A program made the position numbers and the translations under genes. A DNA stretch of 64,000 nt from assembly GCF_900638305.1 (NCBI RefSeq), contig NZ_LR134506.1, positions 1,178,001-1,242,000 on the forward strand, read 5' to 3'. Under the pieces are notes generated by a model, which searched no databases, was not told the origin of the DNA, and saw only the letters and a list, made by a program, of their open reading frames with translations. The stretch's first letter is position 1. Every line of letters starts with the position of its first letter. Of the stretch, positions 61,877-64,000 are shown piece by piece. This DNA comes from Porphyromonas cangingivalis (GTDB lineage: Bacteria > Bacteroidota > Bacteroidia > Bacteroidales > Porphyromonadaceae).

Positions 61877-62617
61877 ATGACAACAGCAGAAGATTATTAC
61901 CTACTCATCGACACCTCGACAGATGTGTGCTCGGTGGCATTGGCGACGGAGCAAGGCACCGTAAGTCAGGAGATAGAGCAAGGAGGTAACAAACATTCGG
62001 CCCTCATCGGTGACTTTGTGTCCAAGATCCTTCGGGACCTGCCTGAGGACAAAAGTCTCAAGGCTGTCGCACTGGCCGAAGGCCCCGGATCATACACCGG
62101 ACTTCGCATTGCTGCAGCCTTTACCAAGGCATTCTGCATGATACGTCGCATACCACTCATAGCCATCCCCACCCCCGAAGTCATGGCTCATAGAATCCTT
62201 ACCCTTCATCCCGAGCTGTGCAGCGACGAGGCACTACTTATGCCGATGATCGATGCTCGTCGCATGGAGGTCTACACAGCCCTTTACGACAACGAAGGGA
62301 AGCCCGTATCTGACATCCAAGCGACTATTCTTGATGATAATGGATTGTCTCCATTTGTGGAGAAAATAGGAGACAAGACCGTCCTTTACTTCGGTGACGG
62401 TGCAGAGAAAGGACAGGAGGTTATGTCACGTCTCTTCCCACGCTCTATCTACATCGGAGGCATCATCCCTGAAGCACAGGGTCTGCTGAAGCCTATGCTC
62501 AGTCGCCTCTCTCAGGGGGAGACGTGCGACATTGCCTACTGGACTCCCCTATACCTCAAAGAATACGAAGCAAAAATCAGCACAAACAAGGTTCTTGGCG
62601 AACACCGCACAAAGTAA
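61877..62617 (+). CDS. tsaB: tRNA t6A biosynthesis protein TsaB
   Basis: The 246-aa ASKHA-fold protein has the N-terminal LLIDTSTDVCSVAL and LAEGPGSYTGLRIAAAFTKAF motifs of TsaB, which partners TsaD in transferring threonylcarbamoyl to A37 of tRNA. The C-terminal part is shorter than in TsaD, as expected. It lies 12 bp after topA and 2 bp before the HEAT-like gene, so it is an operon. Confidence 0.94.
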   Translation: MTTAEDYYLLIDTSTDVCSVALATEQGTVSQEIEQGGNKHSALIGDFVSKILRDLPEDKSLKAVALAEGPGSYTGLRIAAAFTKAFCMIRRIPLIAIPTPEVMAHRILTLHPELCSDEALLMPMIDARRMEVYTALYDNEGKPVSDIQATILDDNGLSPFVEKIGDKTVLYFGDGAEKGQEVMSRLFPRSIYIGGIIPEAQGLLKPMLSRLSQGETCDIAYWTPLYLKEYEAKISTNKVLGEHRTK

Positions 62618-62619
62618 CT

Positions 62620-63357
62620 ATGGGGACATCGTACAGCATCACGGAACACTTCGGAAGCAATCTTGCCGAACTATTATCGGAGAAGATCAAAACGGTATTT
62701 CCGGCTTTTGATGACAAGACTTTCATCTCAGAAGTGACCGAAGAGGTCATCGACCGCACCTATACCGAAAGAATACTGATTATCTCCCAAGCATTGAGAC
62801 GGCATCTTCCACAAGACTACCCTGAAGCCATATCCATCCTTGTATCCATCCTTGGAGAAGAGAACCCCAACGAAACAGGGATGTTTACCCACTTCTATTG
62901 GGTGCTGCCGATAGGGAAGTTCATCTCCGAATATGGCTTGGCACACTTCAATATCTCCATCAAAGCAATAGAAGAAGTGACAAAGCGAAACACAGGGGAG
63001 TATGCTATCCGTCCCTTCGCCCAAAAGTACCCCGAAGAGACACTTAAGGTCTGCAAGTCCTGGGCAACAGCTCCTTCATTCCACCTGCGACGTCTGGCAA
63101 GTGAAGGACTACGCCCAAAACTACCTTGGGCACCAAAGCTGGAAACTTTTATCGACAACCCCGATCCGGTACTCGAGATCCTCGAACTCCTCAAAGAGGA
63201 CGAAGTGATGTTCGTCAAACGCTCCGTGGCCAACCATCTCACAGACTGGCTCAAGGTCAACCCCTCGGCCGTCCGTTCCCTCATCGAACGTTGGAAAACA
63301 TCCTCCAACAAACACACGCAGTGGATCATCAAAAGAGCCACACGAAAAATCAGTTGA
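62620..63357 (+). CDS. DNA alkylation repair family protein (HEAT-like)
   Basis: From the ATG at 62620 (2 bp after tsaB) the protein has 245 aa. It is all-helical with HEAT-like repeats: FHLRRLASEGLRPKLPWAP (a signature of AlkC/AlkD-like proteins), FVKRSVANHLTDWLKVNP and HTQWIIKRATRKIS. AlkC/AlkD glycosylases excise N3- and N7-alkylated purines. Whether the catalytic residues are kept was not verified. An upstream frame extension to 62524 overlaps tsaB and is unlikely to be used. Confidence 0.87.
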   Translation: MGTSYSITEHFGSNLAELLSEKIKTVFPAFDDKTFISEVTEEVIDRTYTERILIISQALRRHLPQDYPEAISILVSILGEENPNETGMFTHFYWVLPIGKFISEYGLAHFNISIKAIEEVTKRNTGEYAIRPFAQKYPEETLKVCKSWATAPSFHLRRLASEGLRPKLPWAPKLETFIDNPDPVLEILELLKEDEVMFVKRSVANHLTDWLKVNPSAVRSLIERWKTSSNKHTQWIIKRATRKIS

Positions 63358-63412
63358 AGAAAAGACCAATAAAAGTCTCTGAACCTGAAGCAAAACCAGA
63401 ACAAATAAAAAA

Positions 63413-63460
63413 GAGGCTACAAATAGTATTCTAATAGACACTATTTGTAGCCTCCTTTTA
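63413..63460. terminator. Terminator after topA-tsaB operon
   Basis: 15-bp perfect stem GAGGCTACAAATAGT/ACTATTTGTAGCCTC (63413-63427 and 63440-63454), preceded by an A-run and followed by CTTTTAT. Confidence 0.85.
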
Positions 63461-63583
63461 TACGGAAATGGCTGTCCGATAATCCTCGTTATCCCCAGCA
63501 AACCGGTCAAAGATAGATGAATCTGAATCCATCCATACACCGATGAGATAACTTTCCAACGAGAAAACTGCATTTTCAGAAAA

Positions 63584-63625
63584 CAGAAATTCCTCAAGAC
63601 ATTGTTTTGCCTTGAGGAATTTCTG
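63584..63625. repeat. 15-bp inverted repeat
   Basis: CAGAAATTCCTCAAG/CTTGAGGAATTTCTG (63584-63598 and 63611-63625) with a 12-nt loop and no T-run behind it; a second, weaker backup hairpin or protein site. Confidence 0.6.
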
Positions 63626-63660
63626 TCAATTATCATACAAATCTTTCTGAGATAAAAGCA

Positions 63661-63698
63661 AAAAGAGAAGTGGTCTTTTTGAAGACTACTTCTCTTTT
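63661..63698 (-). terminator. Terminator of tRNA-fMet
   Basis: 17-bp stem with one mismatch (63661-63677 and 63682-63698; core GAAGT-GTCTT/AAGAC-ACTTC), TTTG-type loop and flanking A/T runs. It lies 6 bp after the tRNA 3' end. Confidence 0.8.
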
Positions 63699-63703
63699 GA
63701 TAG

Positions 63704-63775
63704 TTGCGGAGGCAAGATTCGAACTTACGACCTTTGGGTTATGAGCCCAACGAGCTGCCACTGCTCCACTCCGCG
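63704..63775 (-). tRNA. Initiator tRNA-fMet (CAU)
   Basis: Reading the minus strand: acceptor CGCGGAG/CTCCGCA with the initiator-type C1-A72 mismatch, anticodon arm TTGGGCTCATAACCCAA with the three G-C pairs typical of initiators, and T-arm TTCGAAT. CCA is not encoded. Confidence 0.95.
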
Positions 63776-63790
63776 ATCTCAATTGTGATG

Positions 63791-63822
63791 CAAAGATACG
63801 TAGAATATTTCAAACCTCCAAA
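63791..63822 (-). promoter_or_regulatory. Consensus promoter of tRNA-fMet
   Basis: Minus-strand TTTG (plus 63819-63822), 20-bp spacer, TATCTTTG (plus 63791-63798), followed by CA. Both boxes are perfect. The remaining bases to 64000 hold no feature I can support. Confidence 0.8.
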
Positions 63823-64000
63823 TATGGGACACCACGTTCTGATTAAAGAATTAAGTAATGTATTGCTTATTATCATGTTTGATTTCCCAGAAAATAGCGT
63901 TAATATGGGCAATATTATTACTGAGAAATGCGGTCACTTACATTACATAAGTAACATTAAGAGAAATATTGTCCCATAAAAACACCATAAGAAAAGGAGC

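Noticed and set aside
63704-63979. 91-codon plus-strand frame at the window end
   Set aside because: It starts inside the antisense of the tRNA-fMet gene and has no support of its own.

Overview
The window looks like a chromosome segment of a Bacteroidales bacterium, most likely a Porphyromonas-type species. The evidence is promoters of the Bacteroidetes type (TTTG-N19-21-TAnnTTTG), almost no Shine-Dalgarno sequences, many SPII lipoproteins, a BACON-domain lipoprotein, an OMP beta-barrel TonB-type protein, a C69 dipeptidase, and IS elements of the ISAs1, IS982, IS30, IS256 and IS4 types. Species assignment is inference; no rRNA or marker search was possible.

Core region 1-26 kb. Mostly housekeeping genes: a THUMP-domain RNA methyltransferase (cut by the window edge), a lipoprotein, an NtrC-like response regulator without an adjacent kinase, a PpiD/SurA-like foldase, typA-trmN6, a phosphohexomutase, a YhcC-type radical SAM protein, a DUF3108-HD pair, a C69 peptidase, a BACON lipoprotein, a winged-helix regulator with a membrane partner, a GntR-controlled ABC transporter operon ending in a TonB-type outer-membrane protein, and Sua5-ClC-fmt. 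Between the genes lie a probable small RNA (12.24-12.30 kb) and arrays of about three 22-bp units from two sequence families.

Accessory segment 26.8-31.6 kb. A divergent HxlR regulator and NTF2-like lipoprotein sit beside a composite transposon. Two nearly identical ISAs1-family copies enclose a frameshifted alpha/beta hydrolase, and the whole unit is bordered by a 9-bp duplication (GCAAGCGAG).

Core region 31.6-48.5 kb. A queuosine precursor operon (yhhQ-queC-queF) with a possible preQ1-I-like leader, a sulfatase-fold membrane enzyme, a MalY/PatB-like C-S lyase, a pseudouridine synthase, dsbD-mazG, a lone Mrr-type restriction protein, a large transglutaminase-like lipoprotein with a P-loop/CYTH-like protein, and a TPR protein.

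Island 48.5-59.3 kb. A tRNA-Met(CAU) has its last 13 bases repeated at 59290-59302, directly before what looks like the original tRNA terminator. The enclosed 10.7 kb is A+T-rich and full of nested IS remnants. Its only non-IS cargo is a tight four-gene operon: a C5-cytosine DNA methyltransferase, a 792-aa protein with two GHKL ATPase domains (MutL/MORC-like at the N terminus, histidine-kinase-like at the C terminus), a receiver-domain protein, and a small protein with a caspase/CHAT-like His-Cys pair. I infer a methylation-linked, phosphorelay-controlled defence or cell-suicide system; it is the main discovery candidate.

Core region 59.5-64 kb. topA, tsaB, a HEAT-like DNA alkylation repair family protein, and an initiator tRNA-fMet on the minus strand.
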